DNA of 64,000 bases, taken from positions 8,456,501 through 8,520,500 of the forward strand of contig CM027377.1 of NCBI GenBank assembly GCA_015680905.1, read 5' to 3'. Of the stretch, positions 1-11,693 are shown one piece after another. The notes beneath the pieces are model-generated. The model was given only the letters and a program-made list of their open reading frames with translations. It ran no database searches and had not been told where the DNA came from. Each line of letters opens with the position of its first letter. The first letter of the stretch is position 1. Made by a program: the position numbers and the translations under genes. The stretch is from Coptis chinensis (Eukaryota; Streptophyta; Magnoliopsida; Ranunculales; Ranunculaceae).

Positions 1-73
1 CAATTCTAAGAACGGCCCTAGAGTTGATATGAAATTTACAAAAATACCCTTAATAATAATTCAGGACTTTACA
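1..73 (-). repeat. Tekay-1 3' LTR, first 73 bp only
   Basis: The sequence ending in CTTTACA at 73 matches the end of the right LTR at 8317-8389. It is directly followed by the polypurine tract, so it is the beginning of the 3' LTR read on the minus strand. The rest lies left of the window. Confidence 0.92.
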
Positions 74-95
74 TCCTACCCTCCTTAAAAGAAAA
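74..95 (-). other. Tekay-1 polypurine tract
   Basis: On the minus strand an AG-rich run (AAGGAGGGTAGGA at its end) abuts the TG of the 3' LTR. This is the position of the plus-strand primer in LTR retrotransposons. The same tract is at 33439-33460 in Tekay-2. Confidence 0.85.
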
Positions 96-121
96 TTTCG
101 TCCTTGAAATTAAATCATACC

Positions 122-1518
122 TTATTGCTCGAACAATTCTGGATATTGTTGCCTCATATCGGCTTCTTTCTCCCATGTTGCTTCCTCTACATTGTGATTT
201 CTCCATAAGACCTTTACCAATGGAATGACCTTGGACCTCAGTCTCTTCTCTCTCGCATCTAGGTTCTGAACTGGCCCTTCCGGATAGGTAATGTCTTCTT
301 CCAACTCCAACGATTCCAAATCAACAATATGTAGTGGATCCGGCTCATACTTGCGTAGCATCGAGATATGGAACACGTTATGAACACGTGATAGCCTTTC
401 TGGTAGCTCGAGCTTATAAGCTAGCTCAGAGATCTTTTGAATAATCAGGAATGGTCCCACATATCTCGGTGCAAGTTTACCTTTCATCCCGAACCTCTGA
501 ATGCCCTTCTTCGGAGATACTTTCAGAAATACTCTGTCGCCTTCATAAAATTCCAAGGGACGTCTACGCCTATCTGCATAGCTTTTCGGCGACTCACGGG
601 CTATGAGCAACCGATTCATTATCACTCTAATCTTCGGTGGTGTCACTAACCATCTCGGCCCCAACATAATACTATCTCGGTTTTAGTCCAACGAGGGTGT
701 TACGCAAGGTCGCCATACAACGCTTCAAATGGAGTTTCTACCATACCAATACTAGATTGGTAACTGTTATTGTAGGCAAACTCAGCCAATGCCAAATGAG
801 TCTTCCAACTACCCCCAAAATCAAGCACGCAAGCCGAAGCATATCCTCTATAATTTGGATGACTCTTTCCGATTGCCCCATCGATTACCGGATGAAATCT
901 TTGTCTTGAATTTCAGTTTGGTCCCCAATTCCCTTTGAAGACTTCTCCAAAATGAGCCGGTAAATTGAGTACCTCTATCTGAAATTATCGATAATGGTGC
1001 CCCATGCAACCTCGATTACATCGACATGTAGATTCTACTTAGCTTTTCAGCAGTAAGTAGTCTTAACAGGTATGAAATGGGCGGACTTGGTCGATCTATC
1101 CACAATGACCCATATAGAATCCATTCCCTCACGGGGTCCTCGGTAACCGGATACAAAATCCATGGTTATATTCTCCCACTTCCATTCGGAATCTCGGAGG
1201 TTTAAAGAAGACCCGGTGGTCTATGGTGTTCGACTTTCACTGTTGGCATGTGGCACATTTCTTCACATATTCCGCAATGTGTCGCTTCATTCCCGCCACC
1301 AAAAACGGCCGACGCGGATCTCGTACATTTTGGTACCACCGGGATGAATGGTATACTTCGATCTATGTGCCTCCTTCAAGATACTATTCCATGAGGAGTG
1401 ATCAAAAGGTACCCAAATTCTTCCTCACGAATCGATGCTTCCGTCTCCGGATTTTTCCCAATCAACATCCTCGGCATTATCCACATATCCTCGGTACCTA
1501 GGTCCATCCCTCGATGTA
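122..1518 (-). pseudogene. Tekay-1 integrase with C-terminal chromodomain (broken)
   Basis: The end of the polyprotein is an open 181-codon stretch (667-122). It contains the integrase tail (GDRVFLKVSP, then HNVFHISMLRKYEPD) and a chromodomain (VLWRNHNVEEATWE), ending at a TAA at 124-122. Upstream, around 1240-1330, the minus strand encodes the integrase zinc-finger end with C-A-T-C-Q-Q. The catalytic core between them is present but split by frameshifts. Chromodomains of this family are thought to steer integration towards marked heterochromatin. The intact C-terminus next to a broken core is notable, because Tekay-2 breaks in different places. Confidence 0.85.
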
Positions 1519-2990
1519 TTACGGCATCCACAATCTCTCACGAACCAAGGTGTTTTCTGCCGTCACTGTCATCTGTGCTAAATAACAGCACTTATGAGGA
1601 TCTCCACCTCCATTTCCCGTGATCTCAAAACCATAAGAAGCAGCAGACTCCAGCAATTGCCACTCCTTCATCATCATCTGAGCACAGACATGTTCTCGCT
1701 TCCTACTCAATGCATCTGCAACTACATTTGCTTTACCCGGATGGTATTGCAATGAGAACGTATAGTCCTCCATGTACTCAACCCATCTCCTCTGCCTCAT
1801 ATTCAAATCTTTCTGCGAGAACAAGTACTTGAGACTCTTGTGATCAGAGAATATCTCAAACTTCTCACCATACACATAATGCCTCCATATCTTTAGAGCA
1901 TGGATAATCGCCGCTAACTCCAAGTCATGAGTAGGATAATTCTTCTCATGGGCATTCAATTGTCTAGACGATACGCTATCACTTGGCCTTCTTGCATTAA
2001 GACACATCCTAACCCCGTGTTAGGAGGCTTCAGTATAAATCACATAACTCTTCTCCGGATCTGGAATAGTCAAAAGCGGTATTTTTATCAATCGCGTCTT
2101 TAGCTCTTGAAGCTTTCTCGTGCCTCCGTCCATTCAAACTTCACATCCTTCCGTGTCAATCTAGTTAAGGACGCGCTATGCTAGAGAATCCTTCTACAAA
2201 ACGACGGTAATAATACCGCCAATCCCAAGAAACTTCGATTTCCGTCGGCGACGCCGGTCTCGACCAATTATTCAACTTTTTATCTATCTTTGAACGGTCA
2301 ACTTTGATTCCATTCTCCGATACAACATGCCCTAAGAACCTCATTTCATTCAACGGAACTCACACTTGCTGAACTTGGCATAAAGGCGATGATCAACTAA
2401 TGTTTGGAAGACAATCCTCAAGTGTTCCTTGTGTTCAACCCCTAGTCTTGGAATAAATCAAGATGTCATCTATGAATCACGATAACAAATTGATCTAGGT
2501 ATTTCCACATCACTTTCGGTGCATGAGATCCATAAATGCAGCCGGGCATTGGTCAATCAAATGGTAACACCAAAAACTCAAAATGCCCTAGCCGTGTGTG
2601 CGGAAAGTCATCTTCGTATATCTTCTTCCCGAATTCTCATCCGATGGTAGCTTTGTTAAAGGATCTATCTTGAGAAATACTTGGCACCCCTTTAACGATC
2701 GAATGGGGTCATTAATCCTAGGCAATGGATATTTGTTCTTGATAGTCACATTATTCACAGATAATCCACACATAGCCGAAATGACCCATCCTTCTTCTTC
2801 ACAAATAACACCGTGCTCCCAAGGTGGTGACTTTCCCTTATAAACCCCAATCTTTTCAATTCATCTAATTGGGACTTGAGTTCTCTCATTTCGAGGAGGA
2901 GCCATTCGATAAGGAATCATCGAAATAATGGCGTTCGGCATTAGATCTATTACAAAATCTATCTCACGCCCGGAGGCAATCCGGCAATGC
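1519..2990 (-). pseudogene. Tekay-1 reverse transcriptase and RNase H (broken)
   Basis: RNase H is the cleanest part (2007-1519): [20 protein letters not shown] followed by a [16 protein letters not shown] signature typical of plant gypsy RNase H. The RT part (about 2080-2990) is in several frames. A 62-codon piece (2353-2165) carries [18 protein letters not shown] and a 61-codon piece (2773-2588) carries [10 protein letters not shown]. The catalytic F-I-D-D-I-L-I-Y-S motif can be read at about 2450-2476. The polymerase would copy element RNA into cDNA, but as printed no frame spans it. Confidence 0.85.
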
Positions 2991-3015
2991 ATCAGGGAAC
3001 AACGCATGAAACTCA

Positions 3016-3948
3016 CTAACTTCTGAGGAACAAGCTCGGAAGATTCGAACTTGACCCTTGGAGACTAAGACCAGCTAACAATCCATATCTATCATACTTG
3101 AAGTCAGACTTGGCCTTCACCACTCGTGATACCGTATTTCTAATCCCCTCAAACACAACCTCAGGCTGTCCCGGTACTCTAAGCGTCACTGTCTTGGCAA
3201 AACAATCTACATGGGCATGATACTTCCCTAACAAATCCATCCCTACGATGACATCAAAATCTTTTAGGTCCATCACCGTTAGATCGACTATCATCTCCCT
3301 ATCACCTATCTTTATCACATAATGGTGACAAACTTCAAAGAACATAGTTTTCTTTCCTAGAGGAGTAGATAGAATAAGCTTCCTCCCGGTATTAACTACA
3401 TCCAAACCAAGAATCTCCACCATATTTTTAGAAATGAAGGAATGAGTAGCACCCGTATCAAACAAGACATGCACCTTATGAGTAAACAAACATATCATAC
3501 CTTCCACCACTTGATCGGTAGCACTGATATCTGCCCCCATAGCATTATATACCGTGGCTTCCTCTTGGACGGATGCAGGACCCACAACTTCTTCCTCTGG
3601 CACTAGATAATACACCTTGGCCTGTGGTCTCTGTTCCACCCCTGAAGTGGACTTGGGACAAAACCGCTTGATATGCCCAGCTTCACCGCAACCATAGCAA
3701 ACCACACTCTCTCTCCCCGACTGTGTACTCTGGGGTATTACAGATTGCAATCTAGCTCTCTGACCCTGAGGCCTCAAATTCTGCACTGGTGCTCTGGTCT
3801 GAGAAGGAGCAGGTACCCTCGGTGGCCTCTGTGATCCACTCATCGGTCTCGCAACTGGTAGACTCTGTGCTGGCCTAACCACATTCAAACCCCTATGTAC
3901 AGCTGGTGCCCTCCACTGTGGTGCCTGCTGAATGACTGGCCTATACAT
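3016..3948 (-). pseudogene. Tekay-1 Gag C-terminus and aspartic protease
   Basis: An open 310-codon segment. Residues 84-97 form a CCHC zinc knuckle (C-X2-C-X4-H-X4-C, CYGCGEAGHIKRFC) that would bind element RNA. The preceding 80 residues are rich in Pro, Gln and Arg. The retropepsin active site DTGATHSF lies at residues 164-171, followed by the conserved hydrophobic flap and VIVGMDLLGKY. It is continuous with the gag segment at higher coordinates except for frameshifts. It is the longest coding stretch of the element and keeps the protease triad, unlike the Tekay-2 copy, which reads DNG. Confidence 0.9.
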
Positions 3949-4003
3949 CTGTTGTGACCCTGAACCACTACCTTGGTAAACCTGCCTCTTTCCCGTATCC
4001 TGC

Positions 4004-4833
4004 CTACCCTGAGATGCCGACTGTCTTACCCTTCCAACCTCTTGCCTCTCTGTAGCAATAACCGGTCATCCACTCTTTCAATACCTTGAGCCCTTCTCCA
4101 GCGGCCTCGACGCAAGAATCAATCTGAAGGACCGACATCTTGCTCTGCATATACGGTTTCAGCCCGTCAATGAATTTCCTAGCCTTAGCTTTTTCTGTGG
4201 AAATCAACTCCTTCCCATATCGTGAAAGAACAGTGAATTTCTCTTCATACTGCCCCACTGTCATGTTTCCTTGTTCTAACTTGAGGAATTCTACTCGCTT
4301 CTTATCTCTCGCCCTCTGTAACATACCTCAAAAGGAAGAGTTCCTCAAACTTAGCCCAACTCATAGGAAACGTCTCCACGTCCTTAACACTGATCCACCA
4401 GTGTTTGGCTTCACCTCTAAGCATGAAGGCAGCCAAAGTGACCCGTTCCACATCAGTACACATCATAGAGTCTAGCATACTCGACATGTCTAGCAACCAG
4501 TCTTCGGCTACTTTAACCTCAGAAGACCCCACAAATTCAGGTGGACGTAGCGATGAAATTTGCAAAGCCGAAAACCCCGATTGACTTTGCGGTGGTGCGA
4601 ACTCCTCAACTCTCAGCGTGGTTGGGGATGCTACCTCTGTGTTACACCGGGTGGAATAACGATGGATGTCGGGAAGAGGTTGGGGCTCGTTCGACTAGCC
4701 CTCAAACTTTCGATCTCGGCTCTCATCTCATTTGTGCTTGAGTCATTTGATTCATCATAGAGGGAGCCTATCCATTCGGTCCTCCCCGACCACGATCCGT
4801 AGCATCATCACCACTAGTACTTTCCGGATCCAT
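4004..4833 (-). pseudogene. Tekay-1 Gag N-terminal capsid-like region
   Basis: The likely start is the ATG at 4833-4831, inside GGATCC, giving MDPESTSGDDAT. The same start is seen in Tekay-2 at 38215. The stop-free pieces 4565-4302 and 4324-4004 carry the Retrotrans_gag pattern (PPEFVGSSEVKVAEDWL, FMLRGEAKHWW, WAKFEELFLLRYV, LEQGNMTVGQYEEKF). These are separated by frameshifts, including one shortly after the start codon. The protein would form the cytoplasmic virus-like particle. Confidence 0.87.
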
Positions 4834-5269
4834 GGTGACTATTCTGCACATACACAAAGAGCCAACTTCGATTAATATGATACATTAGAGAGAATTTCTC
4901 AAAATTATGCAAGAGCATAGGCAGCCCTATTGAATTCACATGCATAGAATGGCGTGAGTAGAATTTCAAGAGATGAGTGCGGTCGGCTCGAGGTAAAGGC
5001 TTAGGCGGTCGCCCTCCACCTCGAAATGAAAATCCACTCCGACCTAATGGTATCCGATTAAATCAAATTCCTCCGACCGTGTCCACACTCTCCGCCAGTG
5101 ACAAGACAACTACCCATCGGCGTCCTCGACATTGCTAAACTAGTATTAACGCTTAGCGTACTAACTAGGGGGTAGTGTATCTAGGGTTTATCGGGTTCCG
5201 ATGAAACTTTAGAAACGCTGTCGTCGACGAAGTCCCCACTACAGCTCCCAGACGGATCTAATAGTGGAC

Positions 5270-5281
5270 GCTCTGATACCA
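5270..5281 (-). other. Tekay-1 primer binding site, tRNA-iMet
   Basis: The minus strand reads TGGTATCAGAGC, complementary to the 3' end of plant initiator tRNA-Met. It sits 7 bp from the LTR edge at 5289. The identical site is at 38619-38630 in Tekay-2. Confidence 0.92.
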
Positions 5282-5288
5282 CGTTTCC

Positions 5289-8200
5289 TGTCACGCCCTG
5301 AGACCCAACACACATCCCGAGGACGTGGAATGAATCTCGAGGCAGACATCTATCCCGATTCTACTGAAATTTCGACAGAGTTTCCTTTGTTTGATCGACG
5401 TTCGTAAACCCTAAAAACCTGTCATAACCCTGAACACTTCATAATACCCTTCCAACAACCATATATATACAAAATCTCCACCCTATACACCACTGTGATA
5501 CCCATATACATATCCAAAAGGTTTAAGATTAACTACACTCCGATACATCAAATAAATACATCAAAATGAGCTAGCTCTCAATATATACAGCAAAAGAAGG
5601 AACTAGACTATCTCTATACAACCAAAAGTATGAACTTGACTCTGTCCTCGTCAAGCATAAGGAAATCCTCTCAAATCCCCATAACCCTCATCACTAGGGT
5701 TAGGAAAAGCCTCCTCTGCAACTGGTTCGTCTGAAATGTTAAGTAGGATGAGCAAACAACTATGCCCGATAGAAGCATACATAACCAATACATATTCTAC
5801 TTATAGAAATCATTTGAAACATGCGGGGTTTTATAATAATTAATCAAAATATCGTGACTATATAAATACATCACTAGCTAGCATAAATCATATCGGCATG
5901 CTTCTTTAATATTCAAATATATCTTTCCACAACCATCATACAACTATTGTGGCGGCTGCATCCTATTAGAATGGTGAGTGCGGTACGACCGTACTTCGAG
6001 CCCGATCCGCGAGGTAATCTCGGTTCGATGCTTCCCGGTGTGAACCATGCACCGTTGTTTTCGATTTTACCGGCAGGGAGCTGAAATGCCGTTGTTGTGT
6101 TCGTACACACAAAATCCCCAAAGCTTTTAGGGCTCAGGTGGGCCCTATGACCACGACCCCCATACGGGCTGTCACCTAACTTACGGTGGTCAACCGTTCG
6201 ACGACTGCAGACTGCTCAGGATCCTGACACACATCCAGGAGTGGACTAAACTCTCACTCCTCGCGTCTAAACCTCATCGAGGTAGCATGTAACCCCACAC
6301 AAGCTAATCACCATACAGCGTGACACGTACAAGCATGGTTATCTAGAAAAGTAGAAAAGGAATTCCCGGACTACATCCAGTGATGCATCCCTTTAAAGGT
6401 GGCCCACCACCTCGAAAGGTGTACACTCAGTAGGAATCCTAGAATAACTGCCGTCTCCGAATCGACAACGGTTCATTCTTTATAGAATTCACAGTTCCTT
6501 TTCTAAATCCCCTCGTGATAAACATAGTAATATCTATATATATATACTCGTATTACCGATTGTTTTCAAATACTCTAGTTACATATCTAGTTTTTCTTTT
6601 AAAACTGTTGATTATATAGGTGTGAGTTCCTGGATTTCCCATCCTCGAGTAGAACAACCTATGACTCCCAACCGGGCCAGTCATAGTAAATAACAACCGA
6701 TGATTCCCAAACGGCGAATCATCGTAAATAACAACACCCATTCCGGGAAAAATCCAGAACCTCGCTCCTAATTACAGACAACCGGGTAATTCTTACCCGC
6801 ATTTCAAAATCCATCTCTCGTCTCCCTTCTTCGAGACAAGAGGCCTTGAACCTTTCCCAAAACCAGTTTTCACTTGTAACAAAGAAACAATCCCTCGCTA
6901 CCCGATTTTTTGAGAAAACCCATTTCACCGCTATCTATATATATAGTTTATAGCGCGAGGAAATACAATGCAAAACATGAATATCATATATACATGCATG
7001 GTTGATACACAAACTATCTATTTCCAATTTAAGCAATTCAAATCATGCATGAAAATAAGCGGACTATATATATTGGGATGTAGGTTCCTACCTTAGCAAG
7101 CTCCGTTCTCCTCAAGCCCACTTAACTCAATCAATCCCGCTTAACCCAATCCACTTTCGAATTCATTCCTATAATAGCATATACAAATCGTCGATTATTA
7201 GAATTGATCGAACAACGAGGAATTCTTATCTAGTGTAAGTCGAGAAGAATTCTCGACGCGTTAAGAATTTGGTTTCGGATAACTTTCCATCTAACTACGG
7301 ATTATCAGAGCTACTGAGGCCATTTTCGCATGTAAATTCGACGGCCGGTCTCTACTATTTCGAGCCAATTGGCTTCACACCACACAACGCCAATTATATC
7401 GCCGTCCAATAACAATTAAGATTTTTCTCGACTCCGACAACAACAACAAATTCCACTATTCCATTCACATTAAATTCTCTCGAATATTTATTTGTTGTCT
7501 TCCTTATCAATCGCTTCATTACTTAATCTACTCTTAAACAATTATAAACCGGCATGAACTGCTCAAAATCGAGTGAATAGCCAAGATTCTTACCGAATCG
7601 ACCAATGTAATCGCTCCTAGATTTACGCTCCATCAAAATCGCTCCACTCTATCTCCACCAACAACTCGGCCGACATTACAAACATCCCATTTCAATTATA
7701 TTCCATCCATACCCCCTAATCCATCGAAATTTAGTTTAAATATCTATTTAGGAAGAAATTAAACTCATTTTTTACCTTGGTGCACGCCAGCGATTCCAAG
7801 TGATTTCGAATCCTCACATTTGGGTTTAAGGTTTCTAAGGTTTGAGTGTGAAGAATTGTTGGTTTGGAGTGATGGAATTTGATGAATTCGAATTTCTCTC
7901 TCCTAGGGTTTCAGTAGGTGCGAAAATTGGGGAAGAAGAAGAGGTGCGATTTTTGCCTGTTTCGCGATTTTGGTTTTTTTTTTTCTATTTGGGCCGATAT
8001 ATTTGGGCCCAAGCCCGATCGATTCCAATTAGGCTTAAGGTCCTAATACGCCTAACCACCACTCGTTTGACGTCGCGTCGTAATTATTTTTCCGGCCCAG
8101 CCTGTTAAATTTAATCTTCTATATTCTATCTCACCGCAGGCTACACCAATAACCCGCTCATGCGTGTAGGCTGTTAACTCGTGCCAGCTTCGCACGCAGA

Positions 8201-8389
8201 AAACCGCTAACCGGCATTTTGTCAAATTTTCGCATATGGTCGCTTACCTAACATGACTTATGAGTCGGAGTTAAGTTCTAGTAAGTTACGTATGGGTGAA
8301 AAATAAACCCGACGACCAATTTACCGAACGGCCCTAGAGTTGATATGAAATTTACAAAAATACCCTTAATAATAATTCAGGACTTTACA
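5289..8389 (-). repeat. Tekay-1 5' LTR (about 3.1 kb)
   Basis: Starts TGTCACGCCC at 5289 and ends CTTTACA at 8389 on the plus strand. It shares long identical stretches with the Tekay-2 LTRs and drives transcription leftwards. Small open frames inside it (for example 5913-6110 and 7842-8108) have no family resemblance and are not called as genes. Confidence 0.92.
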
Positions 8390-8604
8390 TGAATAAAGCG
8401 GAAGATAAGGTAAGTTTTAATTCTAGTTAGTGTCTGTTTAGGTCCCAAGCAATTTGATTCTTGTTAACCCCATAATGGGTGGAACTCTTATAGAGTTGCG
8501 TCAGTTTTTTATTTCCTATATTAGTACGTTCTAACCTTGTTTTGCAGATGTTCCCCGAATTTCACGCCAGCCAATGGTATTTTTCCTACCCTCTTTATTT
8601 AAAT

Positions 8605-8646
8605 GCTTTGAGGACAAAGCATGCTTCTTGTTTGGGGGGGGGGGGC
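8605..8646 (+). other. Element A internal polypurine-like tract with G-run
   Basis: TTGAGGACAAAGCATG is followed within 20 bp by TTTGGGGGG extending to a run of about 13 G. The same TTGAGGACAA plus TTTGGGGGG arrangement recurs at the true 3' LTR boundary (9927-9958). It resembles a second, upstream plus-strand primer. The exact G count may be unreliable. Confidence 0.5.
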
Positions 8647-9336
8647 ATAGAAACACGTGTAATTAAGGCATCTGCTAGGATATAAATATGTATAATATGC
8701 ATTTGTTTTCTAGTTAAAATTTCAAAAATTCAAAAATATAAATAAATAAGTTCATGCTATACACTTAGGAATATTGGTATTGTTTTCCTTCTCTATGCTC
8801 TTAATAAGCTAGAAGTCTCACGTAGCTTTTGCATTAGAATAATTTTTAGAAACTTAGGTTAATATGTAGGTAATAATCTTTGCATCTATCTATAAATATA
8901 TTACATGAGTATCTATGATTGTTAGCAGTAAGTTTCTGAAATCTAGGCTAGAGTACTTATTCTACAAATCCTGTGAGAATATAGCCTAAAGCCTTATATG
9001 AAATAAACATTTGAGAAATGACACAAGGGAGAAGTAAAATCCGGATAGAAAATCACACGTCCACTTGCTTGATCACTATGCCATATTCTAAGCGAGAATT
9101 TAGGCCCTCTTTGGATCGATATAGCCAGAAATTCAAACCTATGAATTATTTTCCGCTAGTAAGCCCCTCGAGCCTTTCTTTAGCCTTCCATAAACCACAA
9201 ATCCTTGACCTGTCACAAACAAAACAAAATAAAAAATTCAACCTACCCAATTTAGATAAGTCCGAGAATAGAATGAGGAAGAAAGAAGAAGAGAAAACCC
9301 GTGTAAACAAAAATTAGTTAATTGCTTCGTAAAATA

Positions 9337-9351
9337 AAGAAAAAAAAAAAA
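9337..9351 (+). repeat. Element A 3' UTR A-tract
   Basis: An A-rich run about 600 bp upstream of the 3' LTR. Elements E (47216-47245) and D (26007-26053) have longer A-runs in the corresponding region. Confidence 0.5.
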
Positions 9352-9758
9352 GTTTCCATCCAAAGAAAAGAAAAAATAGTGTGATGGTAAGTGGCGATGT
9401 GTTTGATCGACTCCGGCTTCCTTGTTGTCATTGAGATTGTAAGGTAAAGTGTGCCCACTGCATTAATCGGAGTAGTGAAAACTTGAGTGGAAAAATCAGT
9501 GTTGTATCTTGACTATTATTGTGAGAACCTACTTAAGGACGCTTATTCCGAAGTTTCAAAACTTAAACACGCTAGGCATTTCATAGTATTACTCATTGTA
9601 TATATGTTTATTGTAGATGATTGATTATTATGCATATATTAGCTTAGGTTTTTGACTTGATTACTCTATATGCATTGCTAGTGAGAGGTATAGTTAATTT
9701 AGAGCATGAATAAGGAAACAATAGTTTTATTTCTTAGTCGTTGTAGTATAGAAGAAGT

Positions 9759-9958
9759 TTGTGAGTACCTTCACTGAAAACTCTCCGCGAGGCTATAACT
9801 TCGTCCACTAGGGAATTCCTAGTGGTTTAAGGCCTTGTTGCATATGGTCAATGCAATCGCATTTCAAAAAACGCGAGAGTAGATAGAACTTCATTTTGGT
9901 CACTTATTCTAATTTCTCATCTTTGCTTGAGGACAAGCAAAATGTTGTTTGGGGGGTT
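9759..9958 (+). promoter_or_regulatory. Element A conserved 3' stem-loop block and polypurine tract
   Basis: The block starts GTGAGTACCTTC and contains two stem-loops: CACTAGGGAATTCCTAGTG (9806-9824, 7-bp stem) and TTGCAT...ATGCAA (9838-9856). A third, TTGCTTGAGGACAAGCAA (9923-9940, 7-bp stem), lies just before the polypurine tract that meets the LTR at 9959. Homologous blocks in the same order occur in D (26721-26933) and E (47835-48037). A role in RNA packaging, export, stability or plus-strand priming is inference only. Confidence 0.65.
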
Positions 9959-11497
9959 TGATAAGAGCCCAAAACTGTAGTTTTAACCCCTTAACCATCA
10001 TACTTTTAGACCAATTATGTGAGTAATAATTAAGAGTTAATCTTGATTCACGATTTTTATGCATTTCAGGGCTTCAAAGTCCATTATGTGCGAGAAATGT
10101 GCCACTTTAGCGAGATAAAGGAGCAAAGGTCGTTTGCTAAGGAGTTCTGTGATTAAAGGCCAAGATTCAAGAAGACAAAGCCTTTCTAAAGCCCTATTCC
10201 AAAAGCTGAAAAAGTCGACGGTGTAAAAAAATTTCACAAAGTCGTGAGAACTTCCGAAGGCCTTATCTTTAGACTCAGACCTCAGAATTGGGCCTACCTT
10301 ATGTCAAAACAAATGGCTCGGAAAGATCTTTCTAATGGTCTAAGCCTTGACCCAATCAGAGGAGCAGAAGTGGACGAAAAGTTTGTTGAAGCCAACTGCA
10401 GCTGAAGAGGCCTTTTTGGACTGAAAGAATTGAGTTTTGGGCCTGATTCTCTGGCCCAAAACATGGCTCCAAGCCCATGTACGATTTTTGAATCTGAAAG
10501 TATAAAAACAAGAGCTTGACTCTTTGTTAATGGTAGATAGTTAGACCTAGATTAGTTAGCCTCCATTAATTAGTTTTAGAACTTAGTTTTAGAATTTCAA
10601 TTAGTTAATTAATTAGTTTTTCATATCTTGTTCTAGATCTAGTTTTAGATTAATTAATTAGTTTATTTCTTGAGTATTGAATCATTGTTTTTATTGTTCA
10701 TTAGATTAATAAAATCGTGTTCTTGATAATCTAGTTTCATTTCCATTAATTGTTTAGTTTTAATTAGTAGATTAAATTATTTGTCATTATTAGTTTAATT
10801 CAATTATTGCATGAGTAGTATGGAATCGAATTTAAATAAGCAAAGTTTCAATCTTTATATCATGTTTTGTTCGAATTCCATTGGGAATGATTGCGTGATG
10901 ATTCTCGGCTAAACCTCTATTTGAGGGGGTTGAGAAGCCTTGATGAAAGCTTGATTCCGATTATCGTAGAGTCGTCGTAATTTCCTTTCCACTCTAGAAA
11001 TGATTAGTTCACCATGAGAATGGGTGTAATTGTTCACATGCTAGTTATGAATTGGTAGAAATGCCATGTGTAATTAGGGATTAGGAGTAACCAGATTATT
11101 TTGCGAAGTAGTTCAATTCAGATTACGACGATTCGTCGTTAGTAAGATTAAGTCGAGTTAAGGTGGAATCAATCCCCCTCTAACTCCTTATCATAGAATC
11201 AACGTAGTATTCTCATAGTTGTTCTAATAGTCGACTAGTTGCATCTTGTGGGTAGTTGCATCGTAGTATAGAATTCCCCTCGTAAACCTCTCATTAGACT
11301 TAAAAACGATTAATTAGACTAGAAAACATTACATGCTAAAGAACTAGGAGTGGAACGAATCACTCTACTCTACTATATCTCATAGGATTGAGAGTAGAAA
11401 ACTTGATAAATATAGACTCGTAATAAGTTTTAGTTTACTTACGTTTTGAGTTTCATCATTCATTTCGTAGGTAAGCTATCATTTTTATGTTTTATCA
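9959..11497 (+). repeat. Element A 3' LTR (1539 bp)
   Basis: TGATAAGAGCCC...TTTTATCA, AT-rich. It is homologous, in opposite orientation, to the B 5' LTR at 15613-16812: both carry the reverse-related segment with TAGTTTTAACCC and the GGGCCTACCTTATGTCAAAAC block. It is homologous in the same orientation to LTR fragment C (16813-17562). The sequence after it begins CTTAG, a candidate target-site duplication. Confidence 0.8.
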
Positions 11498-11693
11498 CTT
11501 AGTAGAATGGGAGTGAATTCTGATGGATCTAGAACCTAATTGAGCATAAAGTTTCTTCTTTTTCTTTGAACGAAAAGATGTCCAAGTGAATGATCGTGAG
11601 AAAATGGATGGTTGTGGAAGATACTTGGAATGTGGATAAGTGTTAGAAGAAAAGGGTGGGAAGAATGATTGGATTCTGTGAGGGATTATCTCA

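Larger units (their letters stand above)
1..8389 (-). mobile_element. Tekay-1: Tekay-type chromovirus (Ty3/gypsy LTR retrotransposon), 3' LTR cut by window edge
   Basis: Read on the minus strand the order is 5' LTR (5289-8389), tRNA-iMet primer site (5270-5281), gag, protease, RT, RNase H, integrase with chromodomain, polypurine tract, and the start of the 3' LTR (73 down to 1). The LTR runs TGTAAAG...GGCGTGACA on the minus strand, about 3.1 kb, and the internal part is 5.2 kb. The C-terminal chromodomain and the gene order place it in the Tekay/Del branch of chromoviruses. The reading frames are broken in many places. The base after the right LTR starts TGAAT, which would be the target-site duplication, but its partner lies outside the window. 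Tekay-2 at 29947-42141 is a close relative with LTRs about 0.4 kb longer. Confidence 0.93.
8390..11497 (+). mobile_element. Element A: 3' end of a plus-strand Athila-like Ty3/gypsy element
   Basis: Only the 3' non-coding region (8390-9958) and the complete 3' LTR (9959-11497) are in the window; Tekay-1 separates them from the missing coding part. The LTR starts TGATAAGAGCCC after a G-rich polypurine tract and ends TTTTATCA. The 3' region has the same order of landmarks as elements D and E: a GAGGACAA plus G-run, an A-tract, a hairpin block, and a hairpin beside the polypurine tract. No coding region is recognisable in 8390-9958. Confidence 0.78.

Noticed and set aside
5913..6110. Small open frames in Tekay-1 and Tekay-2 LTRs
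   Set aside because: They lie in repeated non-coding LTR sequence, and the frames are not kept between copies.
9018..9317. 99-codon open frame in element A's 3' region as an env-like gene
   Set aside because: No signal peptide or membrane segment, and the homologous stretch in E is not open.
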